Origin: Mycolicibacterium hodleri
GTDB taxonomy: Bacteria; Actinomycetota; Actinomycetes; Mycobacteriales; Mycobacteriaceae
DNA: 64,000 nucleotides
Direction: 5' to 3'
Assembly (NCBI RefSeq): GCF_025822245.1
Contig: NZ_JACKTL010000050.1
Span: 87,384-151,383 of the forward strand
This document shows, one piece after another, positions 49,166-58,112 of the stretch (position 1 is its first letter; each line of letters opens with the position of its first letter). Below the pieces are notes generated by a model, which worked only from the letters and a program-made list of their open reading frames with translations, made no database searches and was not told where the DNA came from. Made by a program: the position numbers and the translations under genes.

Positions 49166-51157
49166 CTAGTTCCAGATGTGCACGCGCTGCGCGGGATCCA
49201 GGTACAGCTCGTCGGACTCGGCCACCTCGAACGCGTCGTAGAAGGCGTCGAGGTTGCGGACGATGCCGTTGCACCGGAACTCCGGCGGTGAGTGCGGATC
49301 GATCGCGAGCCGGCGGATGGCCTCGGCGTCGCGGGACTTGGTGCGCCACACCTGCGCCCAGCCGTAGAACACCCGCTGCACGCCCGTCAGCCCGTCGATC
49401 ACCGGGGCGGGTTTGCCGCCCAGGGACAGCTCGTAGGCCAGCAGGGCGATGGACAGGCCGCCGAGATCGCCGATGTTCTCACCGACGGTGAAGGCGCCGT
49501 TCACGTGTTGTCCGCCGGCGAGTTGCCGCGGCACGTACTTCTCGTACTGGGCGATCAACGCCTCTGTGCGCGAACCGAATTCGGTGCGATCGCTGTCTGT
49601 CCACCAGTCGACGAGGTTTCCGTCTCCGTCGTACTTGGCGCCCTGGTCGTCGAAGCCGTGGCCGATCTCGTGCCCGATGACCGCACCGATGCCGCCGTAG
49701 TTGGCGGCGTCGTCGGCTTCGGCGTCGAAGAACGGCGGCTGCAAGATGGCTGCGGGGAAGACGATTTCGTTCATGCCGGGGTTGTAGTAGGCGTTGACCG
49801 TCTGCGGCGTCATGAACCACTCGTCGCGGTCGACCGGGCCACCGAGCTTCGCCAGCTCGCGGTCGTAGCCGGCGGCGTTGCCGCGCTTGTAGTTTCCGTA
49901 CAGGTCGGCCCGGTCGATCACCAGATCCGGGTAGTCGCGCCACCGCACCGGATAGCCGATCTTGGGGGTGAACTTGTCCAATTTGGCCAGCGCCCGCTCG
50001 CGCGTCTCCGGCGTCATCCACTCGAGGTCGTTGATGCTGACGCGGTACGCCTCACGGAGATTGGCGACCAACTCGTCCATCCGCGCCTTGGCGTCGGGCG
50101 GGAAGTGCCGTTCCACGTACAGCTTGCCGACGGCGTCGCCCATCAGGTTCTCGACCAGGGCCACGCCACGCTTCCAGCGGTCGCGGATCTCCTCCGTGCC
50201 GCTCAGGGTGCGGCCGTAGAAGTCGAAGTTCTCGGCAACCAGCTCGTCGGTCAGCATCGCCGACCGTGAGCTGATCAACCGCCACCGCAGCCACCACTTC
50301 CAGTCCTCGAGGTCCCCGTCGGCCCACAGCGCGGCGAACGCCGTGAGGGTGTCGGGCTGACGCACGACGACCTCGGCGGCGGCTTCCGGCGTGGCGCCGA
50401 CCGCGGTGATCCACTCGGCCCAGTCGAACCCCGGCGCCTCGGCAACCAGGTCGGCGAAGGTGCGCAGGTTGTACGTCAGGTCGGCGTCGCGACGCTTCAC
50501 CACGTCCCAGTGCGCGACGGCGATCTTGGTCTCCAGCGCCACGATTCGGGCGGCCGTGGCCTCCCACTCGTTGGGGTGCGGCTCCTCGCCGAGCGCGAGT
50601 GCCAGCATCCGGGTGATGTGGCCGGGATAGGCGGCCAGGATCTCGGCGTGCTGGGCGTCGCGGTAATACGACTCGTCGGGCAGGCCCAGGCCCGACTGCG
50701 ACAGGTGCAGCAGGTAGCGCGTCGAGTCCTTGGAGTCGGTGTCGACGTACAGGCCGGTGCCCCCACCCACCCCGGTGCGCTGCAAGCCGCCGAGGACGGC
50801 CGCCAAGGTGGTCCGGTCGGCCGCGTCGTCGATCGTCGCGAGCTCGTCGAGCAGCGGCGTCACGCCGATTCGTGCGACCGCCTCGGTGTCCATGAAGCTG
50901 CCGTACAGGTCGCCGACGCGCTGCTCGTCGGTGTTGGGCGCCGCGTCCTGCTGGCTGGCCTCGACGATCAAGTCCCGCACCTGCTCCTCGGCCCGGTCGG
51001 CGAGCAACCGGAACGCGCCGTCGGTGGCACGGTCGGCGGGAATGTCGTAATCGGTCAGCCAGCGGCCGTTGACGTGGCCGAAGAGGTCGTCTTGCGGGCG
51101 GGTGTCGCCGTCGACGAAGGACAGGTCGATGCCGGAGTGGGCAGCTTCTAACGTCAC
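49166..51157 (-). CDS. zmp1: Zinc metalloprotease Zmp1 (M13, neprilysin/endothelin-converting type)
   Basis: A 663-aa M13 peptidase, the same length as Rv0198c. The zinc site is HEIGHGFDDQG (HExxH) with the third ligand Glu in ENIGDLGG and the substrate-binding NAYYNPGMNEI. No signal peptide is evident, as for M. tuberculosis Zmp1. In that species the protein interferes with inflammasome activation; in an environmental species the role is unknown. GTG 51157 matches the family start. It diverges from omamA by 53 nt. Confidence 0.92.
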   Translation of the reverse strand: MTLEAAHSGIDLSFVDGDTRPQDDLFGHVNGRWLTDYDIPADRATDGAFRLLADRAEEQVRDLIVEASQQDAAPNTDEQRVGDLYGSFMDTEAVARIGVTPLLDELATIDDAADRTTLAAVLGGLQRTGVGGGTGLYVDTDSKDSTRYLLHLSQSGLGLPDESYYRDAQHAEILAAYPGHITRMLALALGEEPHPNEWEATAARIVALETKIAVAHWDVVKRRDADLTYNLRTFADLVAEAPGFDWAEWITAVGATPEAAAEVVVRQPDTLTAFAALWADGDLEDWKWWLRWRLISSRSAMLTDELVAENFDFYGRTLSGTEEIRDRWKRGVALVENLMGDAVGKLYVERHFPPDAKARMDELVANLREAYRVSINDLEWMTPETRERALAKLDKFTPKIGYPVRWRDYPDLVIDRADLYGNYKRGNAAGYDRELAKLGGPVDRDEWFMTPQTVNAYYNPGMNEIVFPAAILQPPFFDAEADDAANYGGIGAVIGHEIGHGFDDQGAKYDGDGNLVDWWTDSDRTEFGSRTEALIAQYEKYVPRQLAGGQHVNGAFTVGENIGDLGGLSIALLAYELSLGGKPAPVIDGLTGVQRVFYGWAQVWRTKSRDAEAIRRLAIDPHSPPEFRCNGIVRNLDAFYDAFEVAESDELYLDPAQRVHIWN

Positions 51158-51210
51158 TCGACCATCCTGCCAGCCGCGGCCGTCTCGGGGAGCCGGGTAC
51201 CCTCACGGCC

Positions 51211-51801
51211 ATGCCAGACCAGCTCGACGACGAGCCCACCCCGGCCGCCGGCGGCGGCATCAGCGGGTTCGGGATCGGCTCCGCAGTACTCGGCCTCGTC
51301 TCGGTGGCGGCGGTCGTGCTGGCGGTGCTGCTGTGGAACGGCCACCGCCACGACGTCGACGAACGGGCGTACCAGACCCGGGTGCTGCAGGCCGCGGCCG
51401 ACTGGACCGGCGTGTTAATCAACATGAACTCCGGCACGGTCGTCCAGAGCATGCAAACCCTGCACGACGGCACCGTCGGACAGCTCAACGCGAACTTCGA
51501 GACGGCGGTCGAGCCGTTCAGCCAGGTCGTGCAGAAGCTGCAGTCCCAGACGGTCGGCCAGGTCGAGTCGGTGGCCATCGAGTCCCTGTTCCACGCGACG
51601 CCCGGCGATCCGGGGCTGCCGCCCGTACCGCAGCCCGAGCTGGCCACGGTGTCCTCGCGCACGGACAACGTCCTCGTCGTCGCCACGTCGGTCAGTCAGA
51701 ACGTGGGGGCCAAGCCGCTGACCGTGCATTGGGCGCTGCGGCTGGCCATCTCCGACGTCGGGGGCAAGCTGCTGGTGTCGCGGCTGGAGACCATCCGATG
51801 A
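51211..51801 (+). CDS. omamA: Orphaned Mce-associated membrane protein OmamA
   Basis: A 196-aa protein with one transmembrane segment (~residues 22-46) and an extracytoplasmic NTF2-like Mce-associated (MAM) domain (VDERAYQTRVLQAAADWTG near its start). Position between zmp1 and mmpL11 corresponds to Rv0199, OmamA, which stabilises Mce lipid transporters such as Mce1 and Mce4. Its stop overlaps the start of the next gene (ATGA). Confidence 0.85.
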   Translation: MPDQLDDEPTPAAGGGISGFGIGSAVLGLVSVAAVVLAVLLWNGHRHDVDERAYQTRVLQAAADWTGVLINMNSGTVVQSMQTLHDGTVGQLNANFETAVEPFSQVVQKLQSQTVGQVESVAIESLFHATPGDPGLPPVPQPELATVSSRTDNVLVVATSVSQNVGAKPLTVHWALRLAISDVGGKLLVSRLETIR

Positions 51802-52487
51802 GGAACCGCTTCCGGGTGTTGGCATTCGACGTGCTCGCCCCGCTCGCCGCGGTGCTGGCGCTGGTGTATCTCGGCGTCGCGCTCGCCTGGCCGCTGTGGT
51901 GGGTGGCGGTGTGCTCGGTGCTGTGTCTGCTGATCGTCCAGGGCGTCGTGGTCAACACCGTGCTGTGGCGGCGCGACGGCGTCACGGTCGGCACCGACGA
52001 CGACGGGCCCGGTCTCCGGCTCGCCGTGGTGGGGCTGGCCACCGTCGCGCTGGCGGCTGCCGTCGTGGTCGGATACACGCGGTGGGCGGGGCCGCAGGCA
52101 CAGATGAACCGCGACATGACCGAGGTGGTCGGCATCGCCAGCAGCGCGGCCGAGGCGTCGGCGACGTTCACCCCGCAGAACCCGAGCGCCAACGTCGACC
52201 GCTTGACGGCGATGATGACGACCAAGGGCGCCGACGGGTTCCGCGGTGAGTTCGACTCCATGGCAAAGGATCTGACGGGCAAGGGGCTCACGGTCTCGGC
52301 GAGTACCGTCTCAGCGGGCGTCGAGGCGATCGGTCCGCAAGCCGCGGTCGTCGCGGTGATCATGCGAGGGACGCAGAACGCACCGGGCAAGCAGCCCGCC
52401 AGTGTGGCTCTGCCGCTGCGGGTTTCGTTGCTCAAGCAGGACGGACGCTGGCTGGTCGACGACCTGTCGCCGATCAACTCCCGCTAG
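51798..52487 (+). CDS. omamB: Mce-associated membrane protein OmamB (Rv0200-like)
   Basis: A 229-aa membrane protein with three hydrophobic segments in the first ~100 residues and an NTF2-like MAM domain (~105-229, ending DGRWLVDDLSPINSR). It corresponds by position and form to Rv0200, the partner of OmamA in stabilising Mce complexes. ATG 51798 overlaps the omamA stop. It abuts the convergent Rv0201c-like gene with no gap between the two stop codons. Confidence 0.82.
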   Translation: MRNRFRVLAFDVLAPLAAVLALVYLGVALAWPLWWVAVCSVLCLLIVQGVVVNTVLWRRDGVTVGTDDDGPGLRLAVVGLATVALAAAVVVGYTRWAGPQAQMNRDMTEVVGIASSAAEASATFTPQNPSANVDRLTAMMTTKGADGFRGEFDSMAKDLTGKGLTVSASTVSAGVEAIGPQAAVVAVIMRGTQNAPGKQPASVALPLRVSLLKQDGRWLVDDLSPINSR

Positions 52488-53000
52488 TCAGTCGGGTTGG
52501 CCGTTGCGCATCTTGGCGAAGCGGTCGGACAACCGGCGCATCCTGATCATCAGCGAGGCCGCGGGGCTGTTGGTGCCCTGCAGGTAGGCCGCGAACTGGT
52601 CGGCCGGAATGCCGATGCGCGAGGCGAACTCGTCCTGACCGAGGCCCGAGCGCTGCAGCAGCATGTGGATGTGGCGGCCGACCTCGGCGCACTCGTTGGC
52701 CTCGAGCTGTGCGCGGGTGCGGGTGAGTACCTCGTCCAACGCCTTGGACACCCCGTAGGGGGGTGCGTTGTCCAGAACCTCTTCGACCTGACGGGCCGTT
52801 CGGCCGTAGGGGTCGCGCTTGATGGCGACGACGATGCGTTGCCACACGGTCAGGTCGTCGGTCTCGAGCGCCTCGCGAATGGCCGACGTGGGCCAGAATT
52901 CGACGGGTCGCTGGTCGACGGTGGGGCGCCGCCGGGGTGCGTTCGCCGCGGGCCTGGGGCGACCGGCCGCATCGCCCCGCGTATCCGAAGTCAACGTCAC
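52488..53000 (-). CDS. Rv0201c-like DNA-binding-type protein
   Basis: A 170-aa cytoplasmic protein: a basic low-complexity N-terminus, a helical middle (VWQRIVVAIKRDPYGRTARQ) and a C-terminal helix-turn-helix of XRE character (LLQRSGLGQDEFASRIGI, then a second helix). The family is conserved next to mmpL11 in mycobacteria, and the HTH suggests a regulator, though no function is established. GTG 53000 overlaps the mmpL11 stop (GTGA), so the two are coupled in one operon. Confidence 0.7.
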   Translation of the reverse strand: MTLTSDTRGDAAGRPRPAANAPRRRPTVDQRPVEFWPTSAIREALETDDLTVWQRIVVAIKRDPYGRTARQVEEVLDNAPPYGVSKALDEVLTRTRAQLEANECAEVGRHIHMLLQRSGLGQDEFASRIGIPADQFAAYLQGTNSPAASLMIRMRRLSDRFAKMRNGQPD

Positions 53001-55969
53001 CTCGCCTCCTCCAACATCGCAACTGCCACCGACAGGCAGCGCTGCCTGACGTGTGCCCAGTCGGACTCCGCCTCGGCGCCCATCCAGTCTTCGTCGTCGT
53101 CCGACGGGTGTGGGTCGGCCAACCGCCGTACGAGTTGCGTCGCCACCCACTGGCTTCTCAACCGCTCTCCAGAGTAGTACCGGTCCATTTCGGCCAGCAC
53201 CACCGCCGCGGTTTGAGTCTCCATGGACTCGACCAGATCGGCAAACTCTGCGTAGTCCCTGGCGCTGTTGCGGCACATGATCAGGTAGCACTTGAGCCGC
53301 AGGGTCTCCGCGCCGGTGGGGATCTCCAGGCGGTCGCCGGTCGGCAACAACACGTTGGTGGTCTCCATCGGGCTGCGCCGTCGCACCGTGGGCCGGTCCT
53401 CGTCGGCCGCGGTCGCCAGGGCGTCGAGCGCCACCGCGAGCCGGCCGCGCCACATCGTCACCGGGTGCACGGGCTGGCGGGGGAAGAACCGGCTGCCGCC
53501 CTTGCCGTTCCGCGCCGCGGCGATTCGCCCCGTCCGGCCGCCGCCGTGGTGGTTGGTGTTCAGCCGCAAGGTGTCGCCTGGCGAGAGCTTGGCCAGCGGT
53601 TCGTCACCCCCCTTGACGTGCGCGGCGATCGATCCGCCCGGCGGAAGGCAACCGCTGAACGCCAGCGGGTCGGCCACGGTGACGGTCTGCCGCGCCAGCG
53701 TCTTGAGCTTGGCCGCGGACTTCACGACGCTGCGGATGTCGGCTCCCGACGGTCCCATCGTGGAGATGTCCTCCGGAATGACGACGAGGTCGCCGATGTC
53801 GGCCTTGGGCAGCGGCTTCTCGAAGTCCACCGACGGCAGGATGCGATCCAGCCAGCCGGGCAGCCACCAGTTCCACTGGGCGAACATCGCCATCAGTGCC
53901 GGCACCAGGACCAGGCGGACGATCGTCGCGTCCACGGCGATGGCGACGGCGCACGCCACGCCGAGCTGGGCCACCAGCGGCATGCCCGCAAAGGCGAATC
54001 CGACGAACACCGCGATCATGATGAGCGCCGCGCTGGTGATCGTCCGGGCGCTGGTGCTCACGCCGTAGGCCACGGCGTCGCGGGTGTTGTTGGTCTGCAG
54101 GAAGCGCTCGCGGATGCGGGTGAGCAGGAAGATCTCGTAGTCCATCGACAAGCCGAACGTCATCGCGAGGACCAGCGGCGGGATGGTGCTGTCCAGCGAG
54201 CCGAGGGGTTCGAGCCCCAACGCCTCCAGCCAGCCCCACTTGAACACCACGACGAGGCTGCCGTAGGCCGCCGCGACGGACAGGCACGTCATCAGGACGC
54301 CCTTGAACGCGAGGAACACCGAGCGGATCGAGATCAGCAGCATCACGAAGGCAATCAGCGCGACGAAGACGAACACCATCGGCTGCGTGGTGGCCACGCG
54401 TCGGTCGAAGTCCTTGAGCAGCGCGGTCGGACCGCCGACGTCGACCGCGGCGGGGGAGCCCGCCGTCGCGCTCGGCAACTCGGCACGCAGCCAGTCGACC
54501 GTGTCGCGGGCCGCCGGATCCTCGGGGTCGATGGACAGCACCGCCGACAGCAGCGCGCTGCGGTTGTCGTTGGCGAACACCGGCGGGGACACCGTCGCGA
54601 CGTCGGGCCCCTGGCTCATCTTCTGCTGCAGCGCGTCGAGCGCACCGGTGTTCTGTGAACCGTTGGCGTTGCCGTCGGGGAACGTGACCAGAACCTTGAT
54701 GGGACCGAGCGCGCCGGGGCCGAGGGCCTGCGCCGCCGCGCTGATGCCGCCCCGGATCTCGTGGGTGGGAGCGAACTGGCGTTGCAGGCTGTTGCCCAGC
54801 GTCATGTCGAACGCCGGGGTGGCCAACGCGACCAAGACCACCGTGGCGCCGAGTGCGGAGATCCACTGCCGCCGCATCACCCAGCCCACCCATCGGGTCC
54901 AGAACCTCGACTGCGTGGTCTCGGGTCGACGCGAGACGTGGAGGTACGACGACCGCTTGGAGGCCGCCTTGCCGAAGGTCGCCAGCACCGCGGGGATCAG
55001 GGTGGTCGACGTCAGGACGGCGAGCGCGACGGCCAGGATCGCTCCGGTGGCCATCGACGCCAGCACGGGCGTGTGGATCAGGTAGATGCCGGTCACCGAG
55101 GCGATCACCGTGAGACCCGAGAGCAGCACGGCCAGGCCCGACGTCGCCATCGCGGCGTCGGCGGCCTGCGCCGGATCGCGGCCCGAACGCAACTCCTCCC
55201 GGAACCGCATCAGGATGAACAGGGAGTAGTCGACGGCCAGCGCGATGCCGAACATCGACACCGTCGAGGTGACGAACACCGACATCTGGGTGACCATCGC
55301 CAGGAGGTAGACCAGTCCCATGGTCACCACCACGGTGCAGATGCCGAGGACCAGCGGAACTGCGGCGGCGGCGAGCGAGCCGAAGACCGCGAGCAGCACG
55401 ATCAGCACGATCGGCAGGTTCCACTTCTCGGCCTGGGCGATGTCGTGCTTGGTGGCCTCGCTGGCCGCGGCGCCGAGCGCGCCCTGGCCGATGACGTAGA
55501 GCTTGACGTGGCCGTTCTCGATTTGACCGGGCTGGTCGCCGTTGATGCCGACCTTCTTGCGCAGCTGTTTCGCCACGTCGGAGCTGCCGCTGTTGAAGTC
55601 CGTCTGCAGCGAGACGACGTAGGGCCGGTCCGGCTGCGGCGGGGGCTGCTGCGGGTTGGGGATCACCTTGACGCTGGAGACCTCGGCCGCGATGCGCTCG
55701 AGCTGCGTGACCGCCGCGGTCATGTCGTCGAACGAGGCGTCCGCCCGCGGCGCGGCGACCAGGGCCAGGGGCGAGGCACCCTGGTCTGGATAGTGGTCTT
55801 GAATGGCGTGCTCGACGCTCAGCGACTGCGAACCGGCTACTTCGAAACCGCCGCCGGTGAGGTTGCCCGACTGATTCAGGGCGAGGTACACCGACGGAAC
55901 CAAGAGGAGCAGCCACGCGACGAAGACTGCCCAGCGGTATCTACGCAGCTTGCTGCTCAACCGCAACAT
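52997..55969 (-). CDS. mmpL11: RND transporter MmpL11
   Basis: A 990-aa MmpL-family transporter. Topology: N-terminal TM helix, extracytoplasmic domain (~40-180), a five-to-six-helix bundle (with LAVDYSLFILMRFREE), a second porter domain (~395-540), a second bundle (FGLSMDYEIFLLTRIRE, proton-relay Asp-Tyr), and a ~250-aa cytoplasmic C-terminal domain. MmpL11 exports monomeromycolyl diacylglycerol and mycolate wax esters and participates in heme acquisition with Rv0203. Genes for two Rv0203-family proteins are divergent from it. The start MLRLSSKLRRYRW matches the family. Confidence 0.92.
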   Translation of the reverse strand: MLRLSSKLRRYRWAVFVAWLLLLVPSVYLALNQSGNLTGGGFEVAGSQSLSVEHAIQDHYPDQGASPLALVAAPRADASFDDMTAAVTQLERIAAEVSSVKVIPNPQQPPPQPDRPYVVSLQTDFNSGSSDVAKQLRKKVGINGDQPGQIENGHVKLYVIGQGALGAAASEATKHDIAQAEKWNLPIVLIVLLAVFGSLAAAAVPLVLGICTVVVTMGLVYLLAMVTQMSVFVTSTVSMFGIALAVDYSLFILMRFREELRSGRDPAQAADAAMATSGLAVLLSGLTVIASVTGIYLIHTPVLASMATGAILAVALAVLTSTTLIPAVLATFGKAASKRSSYLHVSRRPETTQSRFWTRWVGWVMRRQWISALGATVVLVALATPAFDMTLGNSLQRQFAPTHEIRGGISAAAQALGPGALGPIKVLVTFPDGNANGSQNTGALDALQQKMSQGPDVATVSPPVFANDNRSALLSAVLSIDPEDPAARDTVDWLRAELPSATAGSPAAVDVGGPTALLKDFDRRVATTQPMVFVFVALIAFVMLLISIRSVFLAFKGVLMTCLSVAAAYGSLVVVFKWGWLEALGLEPLGSLDSTIPPLVLAMTFGLSMDYEIFLLTRIRERFLQTNNTRDAVAYGVSTSARTITSAALIMIAVFVGFAFAGMPLVAQLGVACAVAIAVDATIVRLVLVPALMAMFAQWNWWLPGWLDRILPSVDFEKPLPKADIGDLVVIPEDISTMGPSGADIRSVVKSAAKLKTLARQTVTVADPLAFSGCLPPGGSIAAHVKGGDEPLAKLSPGDTLRLNTNHHGGGRTGRIAAARNGKGGSRFFPRQPVHPVTMWRGRLAVALDALATAADEDRPTVRRRSPMETTNVLLPTGDRLEIPTGAETLRLKCYLIMCRNSARDYAEFADLVESMETQTAAVVLAEMDRYYSGERLRSQWVATQLVRRLADPHPSDDDEDWMGAEAESDWAHVRQRCLSVAVAMLEEAR

Positions 55970-56246
55970 GAACTGCTGGATGGCTGGCCCTGCCTAACTC
56001 CCCGGGTTGCTCCTGCGTTTCAAAACGGAGCGTACCGCAGCACGAGGTAGGGTTGCCGACCCTCGCGGCCGTGAGACGGGCCGCCGGGCCTTCGCCGCAC
56101 CGACCTGGGTATTTGCTGCGCCAGTTGGTAGCCACACCGTCGCGATGGCATCATGACCCGTGACCGTGTCTGGGTCGGTGATCCGATTGCTCGCATTCGT
56201 GCGCTCACGAGGCAATTGGGCTGTGAACTCGCTAAGGAGCCAACCC

Positions 56247-56810
56247 ATGAAGTCCACTTCCGCCGCTCGGCGCTGCCTCGCGGGCGTGTTCGCTGCATCC
56301 GCCGTGGGTGGTGCCGTCGTGACCGCCATGGTGACCCCGTCGACTCCCTCGGCCACCGCCGCCGCCGATCCCTGTGCGGCCAGCGAGGTGGCGCGCACGA
56401 TCGGGTCGGTGGCCACCTCCACGGGCAACTACCTCGACGCGCACCCCCAGACGAACGCCGCGCTGACCACCATCTCGCAGCAGCAATCGGGTCCGCAGTC
56501 GCTGGTGGCCCTCAAGGCGTACTTCGACGCCAACCCGCAGGCGGCCAAGGACATGCAGGCGTTGCAGGCGCCGCTGCAGGGGCTGTCGGCCCGCTGTCGG
56601 CTGCCGCTCACGCTCCCGCAGGTGATGGGGCTGCTGCAGGGGGCGCAATCGCAGGCCGGCGCGCTGCCGGGCAGTTTGCCAAGTGCGCTCTCGAACGCGC
56701 AGAACGCGGGCGTGCCCGGGGCCGCGGTGCCGGGCCCGTCGTCCCCCGCCGCCGTCGTCGCGCCGGGTACCGGTCCGCTGCCGGGACCCGCGACGACCAC
56801 TCCCAGGTAG
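56247..56810 (+). CDS. Secreted heme-binding protein, Rv0203-like, with C-terminal extension
   Basis: A 187-aa exported protein: signal peptide to ~residue 40 (ATAAAD), hemophore domain with cysteines (DPCAAS and ARCRL) and YLDAHP, in which Tyr and His are four apart as in the Rv0203 heme site, then YFDANP. Unlike Rv0203 (~136 aa) it continues with ~60 residues rich in Ala, Gly and Pro. AAGGAG lies 8 nt upstream of the ATG. It is divergent from mmpL11, the same arrangement as Rv0202c/Rv0203, so a heme relay to MmpL proteins is the likely role. Confidence 0.8.
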   Translation: MKSTSAARRCLAGVFAASAVGGAVVTAMVTPSTPSATAAADPCAASEVARTIGSVATSTGNYLDAHPQTNAALTTISQQQSGPQSLVALKAYFDANPQAAKDMQALQAPLQGLSARCRLPLTLPQVMGLLQGAQSQAGALPGSLPSALSNAQNAGVPGAAVPGPSSPAAVVAPGTGPLPGPATTTPR

Positions 56811-56831
56811 TCCCCAGGGACTCCTCTGCGT

Positions 56832-56852
56832 GTTCACGAGGTCGACGTGAAC
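56832..56852. promoter_or_regulatory. 7-7-7 palindrome between hemophore genes
   Basis: GTTCACG and its exact complement CGTGAAC are separated by 7 nt. The site lies 21 nt after the first hemophore stop and 150 nt before the second hemophore ATG. It may be an operator or a weak terminator. A smaller hairpin GGCGAG-AAA-CTCGCC follows at 56890-56904. Confidence 0.4.
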
Positions 56853-57002
56853 AGGATCTTCGGTGCTCGGGGCGTCGGATTGGACGCAAGGCGAGAAACT
56901 CGCCACCGATTCTGCTTAGCTTTCCGATGTCGGCATCCGCGCGAACGCGTGGTGGACGCGGCAACGTGGAGAACCGTGCACATTCGAAGAAGGAGCTTGA
57001 TC

Positions 57003-57386
57003 ATGTCGATCTCGGCCCGTGCTGGGCGACGTGCGGTAGCTGGCGCCATGGGCGCCAGCGCGATCGCAGGGGCGATGTTGTTCGGAGCGCTGCCGTCTGC
57101 GCTGGCAGATGATCCGGCCTTGAATCCGCCGAACTGCTCCGCCGCGGACCTCGCGGGCGTGGCGTCGGGAGTGTCGGCGTCGACGTCGGCCTACCTGTTC
57201 ACCCACCCCGACGTGAACTACTTCTTCACCAGTCTCGAAGGTCTGCCCCGCGAAGAGGTTCGCACCAAGGTGGCCGACTACATGAATGCCAACCCGGGGC
57301 CGAAGGCCGATCTGACGGGCATCCGTCAGCCTCTCGTCGACCTGAAGAATCGCTGCGGCGCCGCGCCCGCGCCCGTGACTCCGTAA
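57003..57386 (+). CDS. Hemophore-family secreted protein, second copy of the pair
   Basis: A 127-aa exported protein: signal peptide to ~35 (ALAD), two cysteines (PPNCSAADL and NRCGAAP), YLFTHP giving the Tyr-x3-His heme-ligand spacing, and YMNANPGP. It belongs to the same Rv0203/Rv1174c family as its neighbour and the copy at 37601, but lacks the long C-terminal tail. AAGGAG lies 7 nt before the ATG. The response-regulator gene starts 5 nt after its stop, so it is probably co-transcribed with the two-component system. Confidence 0.78.
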   Translation: MSISARAGRRAVAGAMGASAIAGAMLFGALPSALADDPALNPPNCSAADLAGVASGVSASTSAYLFTHPDVNYFFTSLEGLPREEVRTKVADYMNANPGPKADLTGIRQPLVDLKNRCGAAPAPVTP

Positions 57387-57391
57387 CCCGG

Positions 57392-58111
57392 GTGCGGGTG
57401 GCGGAACCAACCGCGCTGGAGGGCGCGGGTCGCACGGTGTTGATGGTCGACGACGACCCCGACGTTCGAACGTCGGTGTCTCGCGGACTGCGGCACTCGG
57501 GCTTCGACGTACGGGTCGCGGCGACGGGCAAGGAAGCGCTGCGGCTGCTGTCCAACGAGTCACACGACGCGTTGGTCCTCGACGTGCAGATGCCCGAACT
57601 CGACGGCGTCGCGGTCGTCACGGCGCTGCGGGCGCTCGGCAACGACATCCCGATTTGTGTGCTGTCCGCGCGCGACACGGTCAACGACCGGATCGCCGGG
57701 CTCGAGGCGGGCGCCGACGACTACCTGACCAAGCCGTTCGACCTCGGCGAGCTGGTCGCACGGTTGCATGCGCTGCTGCGCCGGTCGAGCCTCTCGGAGC
57801 GGTCCCCGGACACCATGACCGTCGGTCACCTGACCATCGACACCGCGAGGCGGCTGGTGTTCGTCGAGGGTGAGCGTGCCGAACTGACCAAGCGGGAGTT
57901 CGACCTGTTGGCGGTCCTCGCGGAGAATGCGGGTGTGGTGTTGACCCGGCAGCGGCTGCTCGAGCTGGTGTGGGGTTACGACTTCGAGGTCGACACGAAC
58001 GTCGCCGACGTCTTCATCAGCTACCTGCGGCGAAAGCTGGAGCGGGAGGGCCACCCCCGGGTGATCCACACCGTCCGCGGGATCGGGTACGTCCTGCGCG
58101 ACGAGCCCTGA
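57392..58111 (+). CDS. OmpR-family response regulator, PrrA-like (PrrA2)
   Basis: A 239-aa response regulator: receiver domain with the acidic pocket VDDDPDV, phospho-acceptor Asp in LVLDVQMPELDG, Lys in DDYLTKPFDLGE; then a winged-helix domain (LTKREFDLLAVLAENAGVVL, DVFISYLRRKLE, HTVRGIGYVLR). The sequence is close to PrrA, and M. smegmatis has a second prrA gene next to its mmpL11/hemophore block. It is absent from the equivalent M. tuberculosis block. GTG 57392 follows the hemophore stop by 5 nt; the kinase gene starts 1 nt after its own stop. Confidence 0.87.
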   Translation: MRVAEPTALEGAGRTVLMVDDDPDVRTSVSRGLRHSGFDVRVAATGKEALRLLSNESHDALVLDVQMPELDGVAVVTALRALGNDIPICVLSARDTVNDRIAGLEAGADDYLTKPFDLGELVARLHALLRRSSLSERSPDTMTVGHLTIDTARRLVFVEGERAELTKREFDLLAVLAENAGVVLTRQRLLELVWGYDFEVDTNVADVFISYLRRKLEREGHPRVIHTVRGIGYVLRDEP

Positions 58112-58112
58112 G

